Assembly: GCF_000516985.1 (NCBI RefSeq)
Contig: NW_006917102.1
Coordinates: 962,643-1,026,642, forward strand
Source of the DNA: Pestalotiopsis fici W106-1
Lineage: Eukaryota > Ascomycota > Sordariomycetes > Amphisphaeriales > Sporocadaceae
Direction: 5' to 3'
Length of the DNA stretch: 64,000 nt
Position numbers and translations under genes: made by a program. Below the pieces are notes generated by a model. The model was not told where the DNA came from. It ran no database searches and worked only from the letters and a program-made list of their open reading frames with translations. Positions 24,560-35,533 of the stretch are shown one piece after another; position 1 is the stretch's first letter, and every line of letters begins with the position of its first letter.

Positions 24560-26333
24560 ATGGCAGACTGGGCTTCTACATTCAAGAAACTGGCCCCGGT
24601 GGTCGTGGCAGCTCTGGCGACGGCTCCTGTTGACGCACAGTTATACAATAGCATTGTCCAGACATCTCTTGGTCCCGTTCAAGGTTTCAAATACTTCAAC
24701 GACTCCAATATTACCGAAACATACTTCAACCTGTCCGACAGCACCGTGACGGCCTTTTTGGGCGTCCCTTTTGCTGCCGATACGGGCTACCAAAACAGAT
24801 GGAAGCCGGCTCAGCCTCGTGAGCCGTGGAACACCACGTTTGCGGCGACTTCATTTGGCCCCGCATGCCCTACACTCTACGCAGAGGACTATAGCGAAGA
24901 CTGCCTGAGCCTGAACATTTGGACCAATGCCAACTCCTCCAGCGACAAGCTGCCCGTCCTTGTGTGGAACCAGGGAAGTGATGAGACAAGCGACAATACG
25001 TGGTGGTACGGTGGAGGAATGGCTTGTAAGCTTCCGTCACTCTATTAACAATTGCAATTTGAGACTAACAGTGGTTAGTGGAAAATGTTGTCATGGTGAC
25101 TTTTAACCGTCGAGATGATGTTCTTGGCTACCTGCCCTCCCTGAGCTCAACGCCGAGGGCCTTGAGCTGACTGGCTACAATACCTCGGGCAACTACGGTG
25201 TTCTTGATGAGCTGGAAGTCCTAAAGTGGGTGCAAAAGAATATTGGCAACTTCGGAGGTGACCCCGACCGTGTCACCATTGCCGGTCAATCATTTGGATC
25301 TGCTCAGGTCTACCATGCCGTGAACAGTCCTCTCTTTAGTGGCTACTTCCACGGTGCCATTTCCCAGTCAGGAATCCGATATCCTTACGATACCCTGCTC
25401 GCGGGCCTGGCCACGCAGTATGTTCCCATGGAAAAGGCCCTGTCCTTTGGACTCAACTACACGGCATCGCACAATGTCACGAGCGTGGCCGAGCTACGCA
25501 ACCTTTCCCTTTCGGACATTTTGATCGGCTCGGCAGACCGCGACACTAGTATCTGGAACATAACCGCCCTCTCCTGCGGAAACCCTCTCATCTTCAAGCC
25601 CGCTCTTGACGGTTATGTCCTGCCCATGAAGTACATTGACCAGCTCAAGGCCGGCCCCGCGAATGACGTGCCGCTGATCACGGGCAACACCAAGGATGAA
25701 AGCGGTGCTGCTACCACGACTAATTTTACTGTCGACGAGTACACCGAGTACTATACCGAAAAGTACGGCAACCTGTCCTCGCGATACTTTGAACTGTATC
25801 CCGTTGACGACAATGCAACACTTGGTGACATGGCGTGGAATGCGGCAGCACGAGACACTTCGCTGGTGAGCTCCTGGGCATATGCCAATGGCTGGATTCA
25901 GTCCGCCGAGAGCCCATTCTACACATACTACTGGGACCGTAAGTATTAAATAATTTTACGCCCTCTGATGCGGAATGAAAACTGCTAATGTGATTCTTCA
26001 TCAGATGCGCCACCGGGTCAGACTGCAGGAGCTTTCCACCAGAGTGAAATCATGTACGCCCTCAATGCTCTCTACGCCAACGGAGATCAGTACCCCTTTA
26101 CCGAAGAGGACTTGGCAATCGACAAGAAAATGACTGCGTACTGGACCAATTTCATCAAGACTGGAAACCCGAACGGCAACGGCACGTCTGGAGATCTTGC
26201 TCATTGGTATCCCAATGATGGTACCAGCAACTATGTGATGCATCTGGGAGACGGTTGGGGTAATCACACTCTTGCCAAGCCTGAGCAGGTGACTTTTATC
26301 ATGGATTACTTTGGCCAGCAGGTCCCATACTAG
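24560..26333 (+). pseudogene. Secreted carboxylesterase (type B), frame broken once
   Basis: Exons 24560-25025, 25079-25938 and 26005-26333 cover a full-length type-B carboxylesterase with a signal peptide (hydrophobic core APVVVAALATAPVDA). Catalytic residues are present: nucleophile elbow GQSFG, acidic residue in GNTKDESGA and His in GAFHQSEIMYA. EDCLSLNIW is a family hallmark. Introns have good sites, but exon 2 is one base short. After VLGYL at about 25131-25135 the frame shifts and hits a stop at 25168-25170, while the other frame runs on with perfect family similarity. Total exon length modulo 3 confirms a missing base. It is either a recent pseudogene or a single-base assembly error; everything else looks functional. 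Such enzymes hydrolyse esters of host, lipid or xenobiotic origin outside the cell. Confidence 0.85.
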
Positions 26334-27665
26334 GTAGTTTCGTGTACAAGTAGATGAGTCTACGGTTCGAATAAATATCAGAAGACTGCATTGTTCATTG
26401 ACTGAGTATTTTACATAACGCATTAATGAAGATTGGTAAACTCTGTTCTGCCTTACTCGATACCAAGATGATCTCATCACCACCATGCTGTGAACACCTT
26501 AAGGTATGGCTCAATTAGCTCCAGCGTAAAAGCGCTGTCACCACTGACGCCAACCGGCCCTAAAAATGAAGGCCCAAATTCAAACCCCAGCGACGTTGAC
26601 CACGAAATGAGTCTTCATGCTAGGTGATGTGGTATTCAACAAAAAAGCCGCGTCACTTCAGCGGAGGCATCGTGTGTTTCCCTTGTCTGAATGAGCAAAA
26701 CCATGTCTACAAAACATCGGCGATAGGAATGAGATGCTCGGATCTGGAAACGAAACAAAGAAACAAACGGCCAGGGGTCTTTCAACGAGCTGCTGGTCCC
26801 GCCGCCCCGGCCATATTTTAGGGTGGGATCGGCCCCGGACAATGCTGCAAGGGGAGCATTGTGGGGAGCGTTGTGCTTGCGTTCAAGTGCCGAACCAGCC
26901 GTGCTAGCGACGTCACCCCACTGTATGCATTACAGGTATAGAAGGTCAAGGTAGGGCCTGGGCAGCTCAGTGGAAGTCCCATCTGCCCAAAGTCGTGGGT
27001 GATTACGAGAAGATTTGTCTTTTCTTCTTTTCGAACCAGAAATCATGAGCTAGCTACTGACAAGCTTTTGTATCTGCTGTCAATCTGAAGCTATAACTGC
27101 TAAGCTTTCTTGTCTGGCAACTGGGGCCTCAAAGTTATAGTATCCTGGTCCCCTTTGTGGAGATCCAAGTAATGAGAAACTTTTCATAAGCTGTCAGTTT
27201 TCTCCGCACAGAAGTACCGATCAGATAACTGTGATCATAAATGTCTCCCGCTGTGTGCTCCGATAGCTCCGAGATGACCCACGTCACTATGGTTAGATCA
27301 CTTGTGTTTCAAGTTACCATGAAAATGTGCACAGTGCAGTGCGCGTCAATATGCGGGGACAAAGTAATCCTTAACTTTTGACTTGGCCAGTAAAGGGGCG
27401 GCGGCGGGGCGATTACCAAAAGAAGGAATATTGGCTTTGAATCAATTGGCGCTGGGTCTGTACACAGAATGGATCTAGGTTAGTATGATCTGCAAAACTG
27501 ATCCTAGATTATTCTCATGTCCTATATAAGTACGTGATGGTTCCTGACACTAGTATAACAAGTACTTGTATCCTGCCGGCGCCAGCTACAAGACGTTGGT
27601 ACACCCCAAACGCAACGTCCTTGTTCCAGCCCGAGTCCTCGGGAACCCTCGTCCCATTACAAAAA
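26334..27665. other. Intergenic, includes LysM gene promoter
   Basis: No gene recognised. Near 26841-26862 an inverted repeat CAATGCT...AGCATTG with an 8-nt loop occurs, partly repeated as GGGGAGCATTG/GGGGAGCGTTG. Confidence 0.5.
27523..27530 (+). promoter_or_regulatory. TATA box of the LysM gene
   Basis: TATATAAG lies 143 bp before the start codon at 27666, a normal spacing for a filamentous-fungus promoter with an untranslated leader. Confidence 0.4.
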
Positions 27666-28352
27666 ATGGCTGCATTCACAAAGACCGTATTGCTGGCCTC
27701 GGTCCTGGCAGCTTCGGCGTCGCTCGTTGCCGCAGACTCGTCCTGTGACACCAGCGCCCTCAACACCACCACGGGAACCTATTACATTGCCCAGGAAAAC
27801 ACCACCATCTTTGACGTCGCGGCGGCAACCAACCGCGGAGTATGCGATATCGGCCGCGTCAACTGCATGGCCGACGTCACCATTGTCCCCAACGTGGGAC
27901 AGAACATCGTGATCCCGCCCGAGGTCTGCGAGCCCGACAATGACTCGTGTCTGCTGCCCACCACGCCGTCCAACAATACGTGCGTCAACGGCGGCCCGCG
28001 CCTGTACTACACGGTCAACGGGGACACGTATGAACGCATTGCCCAGCGCCTCAACATCACCGTCGACTCGCTTCTCAATGGAAACGCGTCCGCGACCGAG
28101 GTGCTACCCGTCGGCCAGTTTGTCAAGGTCCCGCTTTGCGAACCCAGTCAATGCATTTTGCAGCCCTACCAGTTCACCTACGGCGTGTACAAGGACCTGG
28201 CCGAAAAGTACGGCAGCACCGTGGGACAGATTATGATGCTGAGTCCCACGTACAACTATAGCGAGTACACCTTGAACGGCAATGTCGCGCCGACCATTGA
28301 CTTGCCCATCAACTGCACAGCGCTGTCGAAAAATGTCACTGTCATTTCTTAA
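27666..28352 (+). CDS. Secreted LysM-domain protein (LysM effector-like)
   Basis: A single exon of 228 residues starts at AAAAAATGG, with a signal peptide (TVLLASVLAASASLVAAD). Two to three LysM modules are visible: YYIAQENTTIFDVAAATNRG to NIVIPPEVC (about 38-85), YYTVNGDTYERIAQRLNITV to VKVPLC (about 115-160), and a weaker YQFTYGVYKDLAEKYGSTVG to DLPINC (about 167-215). There is no catalytic domain or chitin-binding type 1 module, so it fits fungal LysM effectors, which bind chitin oligomers and shield hyphae or blunt host perception. Many Asn glycosylation sites and even Cys pairs suit an apoplastic protein. GC is higher than the surroundings. Effector role is inferred from family. Confidence 0.85.
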   Translation: MAAFTKTVLLASVLAASASLVAADSSCDTSALNTTTGTYYIAQENTTIFDVAAATNRGVCDIGRVNCMADVTIVPNVGQNIVIPPEVCEPDNDSCLLPTTPSNNTCVNGGPRLYYTVNGDTYERIAQRLNITVDSLLNGNASATEVLPVGQFVKVPLCEPSQCILQPYQFTYGVYKDLAEKYGSTVGQIMMLSPTYNYSEYTLNGNVAPTIDLPINCTALSKNVTVIS

Positions 28353-29239
28353 CTGACTGGACTGTGCCGGAGTTTAAGGTTGCCATGAAGTTTATACCAT
28401 TTGCAAATCTTTTGGGGTAAATAGTGGTAAATAGTTGAACAGCTTGGAAAATTTGCAGAATATATGAATATGGCCCAGACAAATGATCAACTAGGCAGAA
28501 CAAACTAATTGATGTGAATTACGCATTGTATGGTATAGCCCAGGTATGTGTTATGCCAGGATAAACCTTCTCAATGCATACTCTCTTTTATACCCTGCGA
28601 ACCACACTTTCCGCTTCTCATGCGTTCCATACCTGACCCAACATGATTACACACACTTGGGATTCGCTCCATCCCTCGTCCCCCAAGAATTCATCTAATG
28701 CAATCCGTATTTGTTGATGGCAAGCCTTGATCATGAGCCATCATTCTAATCTGATGTCTGTGCTTATAGTGGCCAGAATGGAGTTTGGCTCTCTTGAAAT
28801 GGTTCCTGATCTACGTAGCACTCATACGACTGCGGGCTGGCTGACAGAGATTGAGAGGGTATGCACCCTTCGCGGGATTCATCGCTGTTTCAGCTTATGG
28901 AAAGCTATAATGTCACCAGGGCCACGAAGAGATCGTTCCCCAGTTCTCTGATACCTCGGAAGTAATTTTCACATCTCTGTCAACGGAGTTGATGGGAGAT
29001 CTGTAGTATGCGTCCACTAAGTGGCGCATTTCATGAAAAATGGCAATCAAGTATATCGGATGCTGATACAATGAAGTATACTTTATCAGAAAATTCAAGT
29101 TATAGCAAAGTATAAGCAGACATCAACTGCGAGAAGTGGGAGTAAGTACATGGGAACGAAAATAATAGTTTCGCTCTATCAACAATACTTCCACTAGGCA
29201 AGAATCGTTGCAAAGGTATGGCCAGCCGTGAGTGGATGC
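28353..29239. other. Intergenic, no gene recognised
   Basis: Spacer between the LysM gene and the P450 relic; nothing supported. Confidence 0.5.
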
Positions 29240-29737
29240 AAACACATGATGTAGCTGCAACTCCGTTCTTGTTCTTTTTTGCGCTGCTTGGATCTCCACC
29301 ACCAATCTCACCAAGCTTACCAGGAGCCGCCGAATAGTCATAAGAGCCACAGCATCTTCACAATCGCGAGACCAGTCTCGTGATAAGCCATGGCATTCCC
29401 AGTGCAAGCACGGTAGCCGACCGAAAGGGGCACAAAGGCACTTCGCAAAAGGCTATTTGTCTTGCTCGCTGACTAGCCAGCCTTCGGGCTTAAAGGCAAA
29501 GGAGTCAGGGTAGCATTCTTCATTGCAATGCATGACATAACAATTGATACCAAACTGCACGCTCTTTGGGATGAAGTGACAGTCAATCACAATGGGTTCA
29601 TCGTTCTCAGCTTCTTCATTCACCTCGTGCCAGAACGTGGTGGCAGGTGGGTGTTTGCGAGGATTTTTGACATGAAGATAGTATTCTGTTGATGCATTTG
29701 TGGCCCAAAGTCGGTCATGAAGCGATCCGAGAAACAC
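29240..29737 (-). pseudogene. Cytochrome P450 relic, C-terminal third only
   Basis: On the minus strand, 29737-29460 encodes the region between helix K and the PERF-like motif (IPKSVQFGINCYVMHCNEEC, YPDSFAFKPEGW; the usual PERW is PEGW). After a stop at about 29457 and a frame change, the haem-binding loop appears at about 29340-29440 (PLSVGYRACTGNAMAYHETG, the FxxGxRxCxG pattern with the Cys kept). Another one-base shift creates a TGA near 29338. The N-terminal two thirds, including the oxygen-binding and ExxR regions, are absent. Multiple breaks and truncation mark it as dead. Confidence 0.82.
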
Positions 29738-30647
29738 GTGGTTTTGAGATGTTAACTATTGCACCGCATCTATCATACTCTTTCACGGATAGTGGTCACA
29801 TAATCCTGTGCACCATACACCAACCTTATTTACAGATCTTCTGCATGTTTGACCCATTTGTTGCTGCTCGACAAGAGTGATACTGCCATTTACTTTGACG
29901 ATATGGGACCAGATGCGTGCACTCTGATTTCCTCCATTGGCTCTCGAAATTCCCAGCCTGGAGAAATCCAGTCGAGTAAATACTCAGCGCAACGGGAAAC
30001 AAAGCATAATAAATCAAGCGAGAATGAAAGCTCTAAAAGCGGGCGATGATCTGAAAAGTGGGAGCGCAGCCCCGATTATCAAACGGCTCTTCAACAGCTT
30101 GACTCTTTCAAGGCAAGGTAGCAAGTCTCTAATAGACACTACCAATAGGTAATGGCACTAAGAGTTACCAGCATCATAGAGTGCGGGTTCTAAATGGATC
30201 TAGGCATGAGGCTCGTAACTTGACCAATCGCTCGTAGCCTGACCAATCACTCGCATGCGGTACCGGAATCCCATCGTGCCCACATGGGCCGTGGTCCGGC
30301 TTTACAGACGCCGAGACTCCGTCGCATCGCTTCCGTGCACAGTAAAGAGTTGCAACAAATTATAGATTGATAAAGAAACAACGCCGGAATTCCCATCTTT
30401 CAGCTAGGCCGGAACACAGTTTCAATCGTCGGGCGCGGGCCTTCGGGGTTTATTCAAATTGCGGCTTCGGTATTTACTCAAGTGCGGAAGTGGGGAGCTA
30501 GCTTTTGCGTGTCTGTAGACTCTTAGAATGATGTTAGCGAAAGGGGCATCATGAATCAGTCATTCGAAACTCTCATATTAAATACAAGTCGATGCCGCGT
30601 AGGACGGGACAGATCTCTTTGGCAATAGAATTACCCGATTCGACACC
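29738..30647. other. Intergenic, promoter region of the MDR gene at 30648
   Basis: Two CCAAT boxes sit in near-identical 15-mers (TGACCAATCGCTCGT and TGACCAATCACTCGC, about 30220-30255). A second pair of near-repeats (TTCGGGGTTTATTCAAATTG, CTTCGGTATTTACTCAAGTG) each ends in GCGG at about 30450-30487. ATATTAAATA near 30575 is TATA-like. These could be CCAAT-binding and zinc-cluster factor sites (inference). Confidence 0.4.
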
Positions 30648-31658
30648 ATGGCGACCATGAGAGGCTGGCAATATACGGCAATCGGGGAGTTGGAATCGCA
30701 ACTGCAGCTCGTCACAAATCTTCCCAAACCCTCTCCGGCGACACTCGGCCAAGATCAGGTTCTCGTCAAGAGCCTCTACGCCAGTATCAATCCTGCCGAT
30801 CGCCTGGCTTCAAACCTTGGTGTCTACACCAAATATAAGATCGGCCTTCCTGCAATCCCCGGCTATGACTTCTGTGGCCTAGTCGAAGCCATTCATCCCT
30901 CGAACACGACCTTGAAAACCGGCGATCTCGTATTTGGGTGCCTAGGGTATCCAGTCAAGCACGGCACGCTGTGCGAATACTTCATCGCCCCCACGACATG
31001 TTGTGCTCGCGTTCCCGATGGTGTCAAGGCTGAAGAGGCAGCAGGGCTTGGATCGGCTGCCGTCACCGCTTACCAAGCTCTTGCACCATTTATAAAGAGT
31101 GGGCAGAAGGTCTTCATCAACGGTGGTAGCGGAGGCGTGGGAATGTTTGCTATACAGTTTGCAAAGATGCTGGGTGCCGAAGTCACTGCTACATGCTCGA
31201 CCAAGAATGTTCCACTTTGTCAAGAGCTCGGTGCGACCACCATTGATTACACCCAGGTCAATCTACTTGACGTTTTGAAGCAAGGCGGCCAGGTATACGA
31301 CCATGTGGTCGACAATGTTGGAACGGCGCCAGAGCTATATCAACAAGCCCATCTTTACACCAATACGGACGCCAAGTACATTCAGATCGGAGGCGGAGGC
31401 GAGATTTCCGCTGCACAGCTTCTCAAAGTTGCCCGAAATCTGGTGCTTCCCAGTTTCCTAGGAGGTCTAAAACGAGCCTATCGGGTTTCTATTCCCACGG
31501 TCAAGTCGGAGGAACTGGCTTTTCTAGCAGACTGGGTAGCCCAAGGAAAGGTCAGAATTGTGATTGATCAACAATTCACTTTTGAAAATACTGTTCAGGC
31601 TTTTCAAAAGCTAAAAACTGGCCGAGCCAGAGGAAAAATCATTGTTTCGATTTCATAG
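30648..31658 (+). CDS. MDR-family quinone oxidoreductase / enoyl reductase-like protein
   Basis: An intact single exon of 336 residues with start context ACCATGG. MDR hallmarks: NPADR (NPxD motif), PAIPGYDFCGLVEAI, GDLVFGCLGY, Rossmann motif INGGSGGVGMFAIQFAKMLG, and LGATTIDY for cofactor discrimination. It ends with the standard GRARGKIIVSI strand. No structural or catalytic zinc ligands stand out, as in zeta-crystallin-type quinone reductases. It likely uses NADPH to reduce quinones or enones in the cytosol. It is a distant relative of the product at 14350-15468, not a recent duplicate. No biosynthetic backbone gene is nearby. Confidence 0.9.
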   Translation: MATMRGWQYTAIGELESQLQLVTNLPKPSPATLGQDQVLVKSLYASINPADRLASNLGVYTKYKIGLPAIPGYDFCGLVEAIHPSNTTLKTGDLVFGCLGYPVKHGTLCEYFIAPTTCCARVPDGVKAEEAAGLGSAAVTAYQALAPFIKSGQKVFINGGSGGVGMFAIQFAKMLGAEVTATCSTKNVPLCQELGATTIDYTQVNLLDVLKQGGQVYDHVVDNVGTAPELYQQAHLYTNTDAKYIQIGGGGEISAAQLLKVARNLVLPSFLGGLKRAYRVSIPTVKSEELAFLADWVAQGKVRIVIDQQFTFENTVQAFQKLKTGRARGKIIVSIS

Positions 31659-31661
31659 CGC

Positions 31662-31881
31662 TTGACAATTCACCTTTTGGGCAAAGAGAACAGGATTGGA
31701 GGTAATAATAGAAAACATTATATCATTCGCTTAATATTATTAATAGATTCGAGGGGTTATGATACGAACTTGGACTTCAGTTGTCAAATTTCCGCACTTT
31801 TGTAAGCATAAACATAACAAAAGGGCGCGTCAATCGTAAAGCCTAACTCTCCAATAGTCTTTGCATCTGCTAAGAACCCAA
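31662..31881 (-). pseudogene. Tyrosinase 3'-end relic (duplicate of 35534-35712)
   Basis: On the minus strand this region encodes GFLADAKTIGELGFTIDAPF followed by CYVYA, nearly the C-terminus of the intact tyrosinase (35634-36894). Similarity continues into the 3' flank (TTCACCTTTT, GAGGATTGGA-like and ATTATATCATTCGCT blocks). The rest of a tyrosinase is absent. It is a diverged fragment of a duplicated gene, directly abutting the stop codon of the MDR gene. Confidence 0.8.
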
Positions 31882-31983
31882 TACTAATACTGTTGTTTGG
31901 TTCTATGATTAAAGTTAAAAAACTTGATTGTCACATCTGGTAATATAGCTAGAGGACGCACCCCGAGACAACCAATTCTAGGT

Positions 31984-33678
31984 CTACACTAGATCTAGGG
32001 CTATCAGTTCCAACTCGCCCAACGGCCGCACCACGAAATTGGAGTCTTTCCCATGCCTTTGATACTCGAGACACATTGGGTACGACCTCGCATCCATAGA
32101 AAAGAGGCCAAGAATCTCACCATCCATGCTCATCTTGATCAACTCTTTGCGTCGGTCCGACGTCTCAAATATCGTGCATCTCCAGTAATTCTCTGAAGCC
32201 ACGTCATAGAACCAGCCTAGCATCTGGAGCATCGATGGAGATACGGTTCTGACACCAGTCAGATGATTTCCTTTCATAAGAATAAGCGAAACCTCATCCG
32301 GTCGTACAGCTCCACAACAAAATTCTTGTCTGACGCTCATCTTGACCGTTTCCATGCAGGTTCGGTACTCTCTCACAGTCTCTTGCCTTTTCAAACGATG
32401 CAAGTCAAGACATAACTGCCGGCAACCTCTGGATGTCAAGTCTCCGATCAGCCATCGTCGATATGCAGCAGTCGACTTGTGATTCATTCGCGAGGTCTCA
32501 AATGGTGCTAACCAGGCACCAGTGGGCGACCCCTCCAGTAAGTCGGTCGTGTCGACGGATAGTATTGCCTCCACAATGCTTGAGATGATTTCACTCCAAC
32601 AGGCATCGACCAGATGATCAATGAAAGTTTTCTGCGTTCCTTCGGGTAGACTTGCGTCCTTAAGAATGAAAGAATTGACAACGCTTTTGATGCTTCGATT
32701 GAATGACGCAGCGTCGCGACTTGCATCATTAGCGATTGCATCCCGCAGCTCGGGCAATTTCCACAATTCCTTCTCGGCTCGATCGAATGCCCTGATGATC
32801 CGGTCATGAGAATCGAGTTTTTGGATCTTCCAGTCTTCGAAATGGCTGATTCGATTGACGAGCTCAGACTCGATTCGCTCGACAATTTCTTCCAAATCAT
32901 CCAGCTCGGTCCGTTCAGCTTCATCTTCATCTTCTTTGATGACTCCGTACAAGATTTCTTCGAGGTATTCTTGGAGGTCCTGGTTTCTTTCTAGAACTCT
33001 CTTCTTGATAGGGGCCCGGGCATGTCTTTGCTGCTGTCGAAGCCGGATCAAATCCCTAACCCTCTCTGCAGCCCCTGCTTGGTGCATCCGAAGACGTGTA
33101 TCAATCGCCTCCCATTTCTCTTCGAGTTGACGCAAAACACGGAACTGCTGGATGCGCATATTCTCATCTCTAAGACGTTCAAGCTCTCGTGTATCCCTGC
33201 CGTATGAGTCTTCTGTGGGCGGAGCTGGAGCTTTGGGAGGATTTCGCCTTGAGACGGTTCCATCAGTGTCCTCACTGCGTCTGCGCTTTCGCTCTTCGCC
33301 ATCCGACTCGCTATCACTGTTATTGTCTGGCCCTCCGCCTGCTTTACGACCTCTCTGTGGTCTTTGTCTTTGAAACGTTGGCGGCGTTCGTGCAGTGCGG
33401 GGAGTCGGAGCAGGTTGTGCGGCCACTACTCTGTTTGATGTTCGAGTAACAGTGCCGGCGACATCACGACAGCCTGGGACAGGCGCCTGGATGAGTAGAG
33501 GGGGCGACACTTCTTTGTCCACATGCTTTTCAGTCGCAAATGTTGTTTTCTTCTTTGCTTTTTGGTTGAGAATATGAGACTCTCTAGACTCATTCGAGCC
33601 TTCCGTGTTGACTTGTGTTAGATCCATTTTTTGAGTAGTTGCTTGCTGCTGAATTGCATCGCTTCTTTCGCCGGCCAT
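31984..33678 (-). CDS. Hypothetical coiled-coil protein
   Basis: A single exon of 564 residues from the first ATG at 33678 (MAGERSDAIQQQ); a short upstream ORF precedes it. Residues about 1-170 are low-complexity, rich in Pro, Arg, Ser and Gln, with basic runs (EERKRRRSED) that could be nuclear localisation signals. About 180-330 is strongly helical with heptad-like charge patterns (ERLRDENMRIQQFRVLRQLE, RTELDDLEEIVERIESELVN), likely coiled coil. The C-terminal 230 residues form a folded-looking domain without a motif I recognise. Codon usage and length argue for a real gene. Function unknown; head-to-head with the DUF6594 gene across about 720 bp. Confidence 0.75.
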   Translation of the reverse strand: MAGERSDAIQQQATTQKMDLTQVNTEGSNESRESHILNQKAKKKTTFATEKHVDKEVSPPLLIQAPVPGCRDVAGTVTRTSNRVVAAQPAPTPRTARTPPTFQRQRPQRGRKAGGGPDNNSDSESDGEERKRRRSEDTDGTVSRRNPPKAPAPPTEDSYGRDTRELERLRDENMRIQQFRVLRQLEEKWEAIDTRLRMHQAGAAERVRDLIRLRQQQRHARAPIKKRVLERNQDLQEYLEEILYGVIKEDEDEAERTELDDLEEIVERIESELVNRISHFEDWKIQKLDSHDRIIRAFDRAEKELWKLPELRDAIANDASRDAASFNRSIKSVVNSFILKDASLPEGTQKTFIDHLVDACWSEIISSIVEAILSVDTTDLLEGSPTGAWLAPFETSRMNHKSTAAYRRWLIGDLTSRGCRQLCLDLHRLKRQETVREYRTCMETVKMSVRQEFCCGAVRPDEVSLILMKGNHLTGVRTVSPSMLQMLGWFYDVASENYWRCTIFETSDRRKELIKMSMDGEILGLFSMDARSYPMCLEYQRHGKDSNFVVRPLGELELIALDLV

Positions 33679-34399
33679 GTCATTAAGTTGAGGTATTTGA
33701 GCTGGAGGCCTCGCTGTACATGATCTCAATTTGATGACTTAAGAATCTGAGGGATTCCGCCAGTATTTCAAGGCAATTGGTGCGCGCACCGCAGGCGTGG
33801 CGGGCAGTCATTCGTCAATTGTTCACGCAATCCGGTGGCAGTGCAAAGAGGGTGAGGGGGGACCCTGAGTGGAAGGAAGCCTCGGAGTCTGCCTTGTGCC
33901 ACCCTGCCCAAGGACCTGCACAATCCCCATCGTCTTGTCTACCATTATTGTTCCTTCCGAGCTTGCTGTGCCTATTGTCTGTGAAATCTGAAGGAGGTAG
34001 CATATGATCAAGAGATAAGAAACCAATAGTCAATAATTACCCGCGTATCAACTCTGGAGTATATTTGCTACCTTTTTTCTTCTTCGTCAAGTCAGGTAAT
34101 GGCATTGGGCTAGCGCCGTCATGTATCGCCAGGGGCTCCATCGCCAGGGTTTAGCGCCTACGGAATGCAATGGGGATTTACCAGACCCCTACCACTATCT
34201 GCTATGTTGTGGGGTACCAAACCTGCCAGGTTATGAAAAGAGATGATAGCCTAGACTCGAGACGGGGAACACTCGGATCTTCTTTAATAATTTCCTGGCT
34301 TTTCAGCGCTCCCTCACTGTCTATCAAGCTTGTTTGTTGGTGGTTGTCGTAGCTATCATTTTCCCACTCGCTGTACTTGGAATTGCTGATAACCCCACC
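33679..34399. other. Divergent promoter region
   Basis: Separates the minus-strand coiled-coil gene from the plus-strand DUF6594 gene. No further features seen. Confidence 0.5.
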
Positions 34400-35401
34400 A
34401 TGGCAGCGCAGTTTCCAGCGCACATTGACCTGAACACCCTCCCCGCAGACACGGGACCCACGAGCGAAGAGGTGCAGCGGAAACCATGGAAATTTGTTGG
34501 TTATCGAGGATACGCGGATTTTATAGCATCAGACGATGACTTTTACATGCTTCGTCGTTTTAATACGTTACATGTTCGGGTATCTCTGAGTTATCAAGAT
34601 AGGATCGCTGCGCTCGAGGAGCAGCTCACAGAACTGGACGCAGAATATAGTAGGAGAGAAGCTGAAGACGTGGATAATGGAACATTTCGCCATGACCAAG
34701 AAGATCGCCAGGCCTTGCTGGACAATATTGGTGAGGCGCTTTATCAATATAGTAAGAAGAAAGCCCCAAAAAGTCTACCAATCTTGTCAATGGCGCTCAC
34801 TCTTCTAGACAGGCTGGTGCTGCAACAGTCAGAACTAAGAAAGCTTCCTCCTGCCCTCAAGAAAGACGTCAAGAGTGTCAAAAACTGGCATTTCAACCAC
34901 GACCATGCGGCAGTCGCGGCAGCTGAGCAAAAATATCTGGACCACGAAGCTGATCTGTTCTCCATGGCCACTACCAAAGGAAGAAGCCCGTTGCGGCAAG
35001 TCATTGACAGCTCTCTTCGTCTAAGAACCCTTGGATTGTGGAGCGTCGAGAAAGCAAATAGTGCAGTACCAGCTTACGATTCCGGAAATATCTCATATTA
35101 TTCGGATAAGCGCATAGACGCTTTCGTATCAGGCTTGATTGTGCTGATTGGCATCACCATGCTCATCACGCCAATTTGGATTCTGCAAAGTCTAAATAGC
35201 ATGCAATCAAAACTGTTTGTCATAACAGTTTTCATCCTTGTATTTCTTCTCGTCTTATCTTTGGCTATGGTGGCGAAACCATTCGAGGCCTTGGGAACGA
35301 CGGCAGCGTAAGGATCAATACACTTGATGACTGACTCAAACTAATATTATCACAGCTATGCTGCCGTTTTAATGGTATTCATACAATTCGGTTCCGATTA
35401 G
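34400..35401 (+). CDS. DUF6594-family membrane protein
   Basis: Exon 1 (34400-35307) and a short exon 2 (35356-35401) give 317 residues; the splice (GTAAGG donor, CACAG acceptor) restores the family-typical end TTAAYAAVLMVFIQ. The start is at ACCATGGC; an in-frame hydrophobic stretch lies upstream but has no ATG. It has the hallmarks of DUF6594: FIASDDDFYMLRRFNTLHVR, then LSYQDRIAALEEQLTELDAE coiled helix, then a helical middle. Three C-terminal transmembrane segments follow (FVSGLIVLIGITMLITPIWI, LFVITVFILVFLLVLSLAMV and the exon-2 helix). These proteins are abundant in fungal accessory genomes; function is unknown. Confidence 0.87.
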
Positions 35402-35533
35402 TACGCTGTATGGTAACCAGCGCGCTTTTGGAATGCATTACTGGGTAGCTGGCAGTCACATTCCAAGACTCATCGGAGACCTTGCTCTCCAAAGTTTGTG
35501 AGAATGGACAGACATATCGGGAGCAAAGGTTTG

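Noticed and set aside
29826..30152. Short ORFs upstream of the P450 relic as its N-terminal part
   Set aside because: They show none of the P450 I-helix or ExxR motifs.
14350..31658. Secondary-metabolite cluster from two MDR reductases, P450 relic and tyrosinase
   Set aside because: No polyketide, peptide or terpene synthase in the window; genes are scattered with long spacers.
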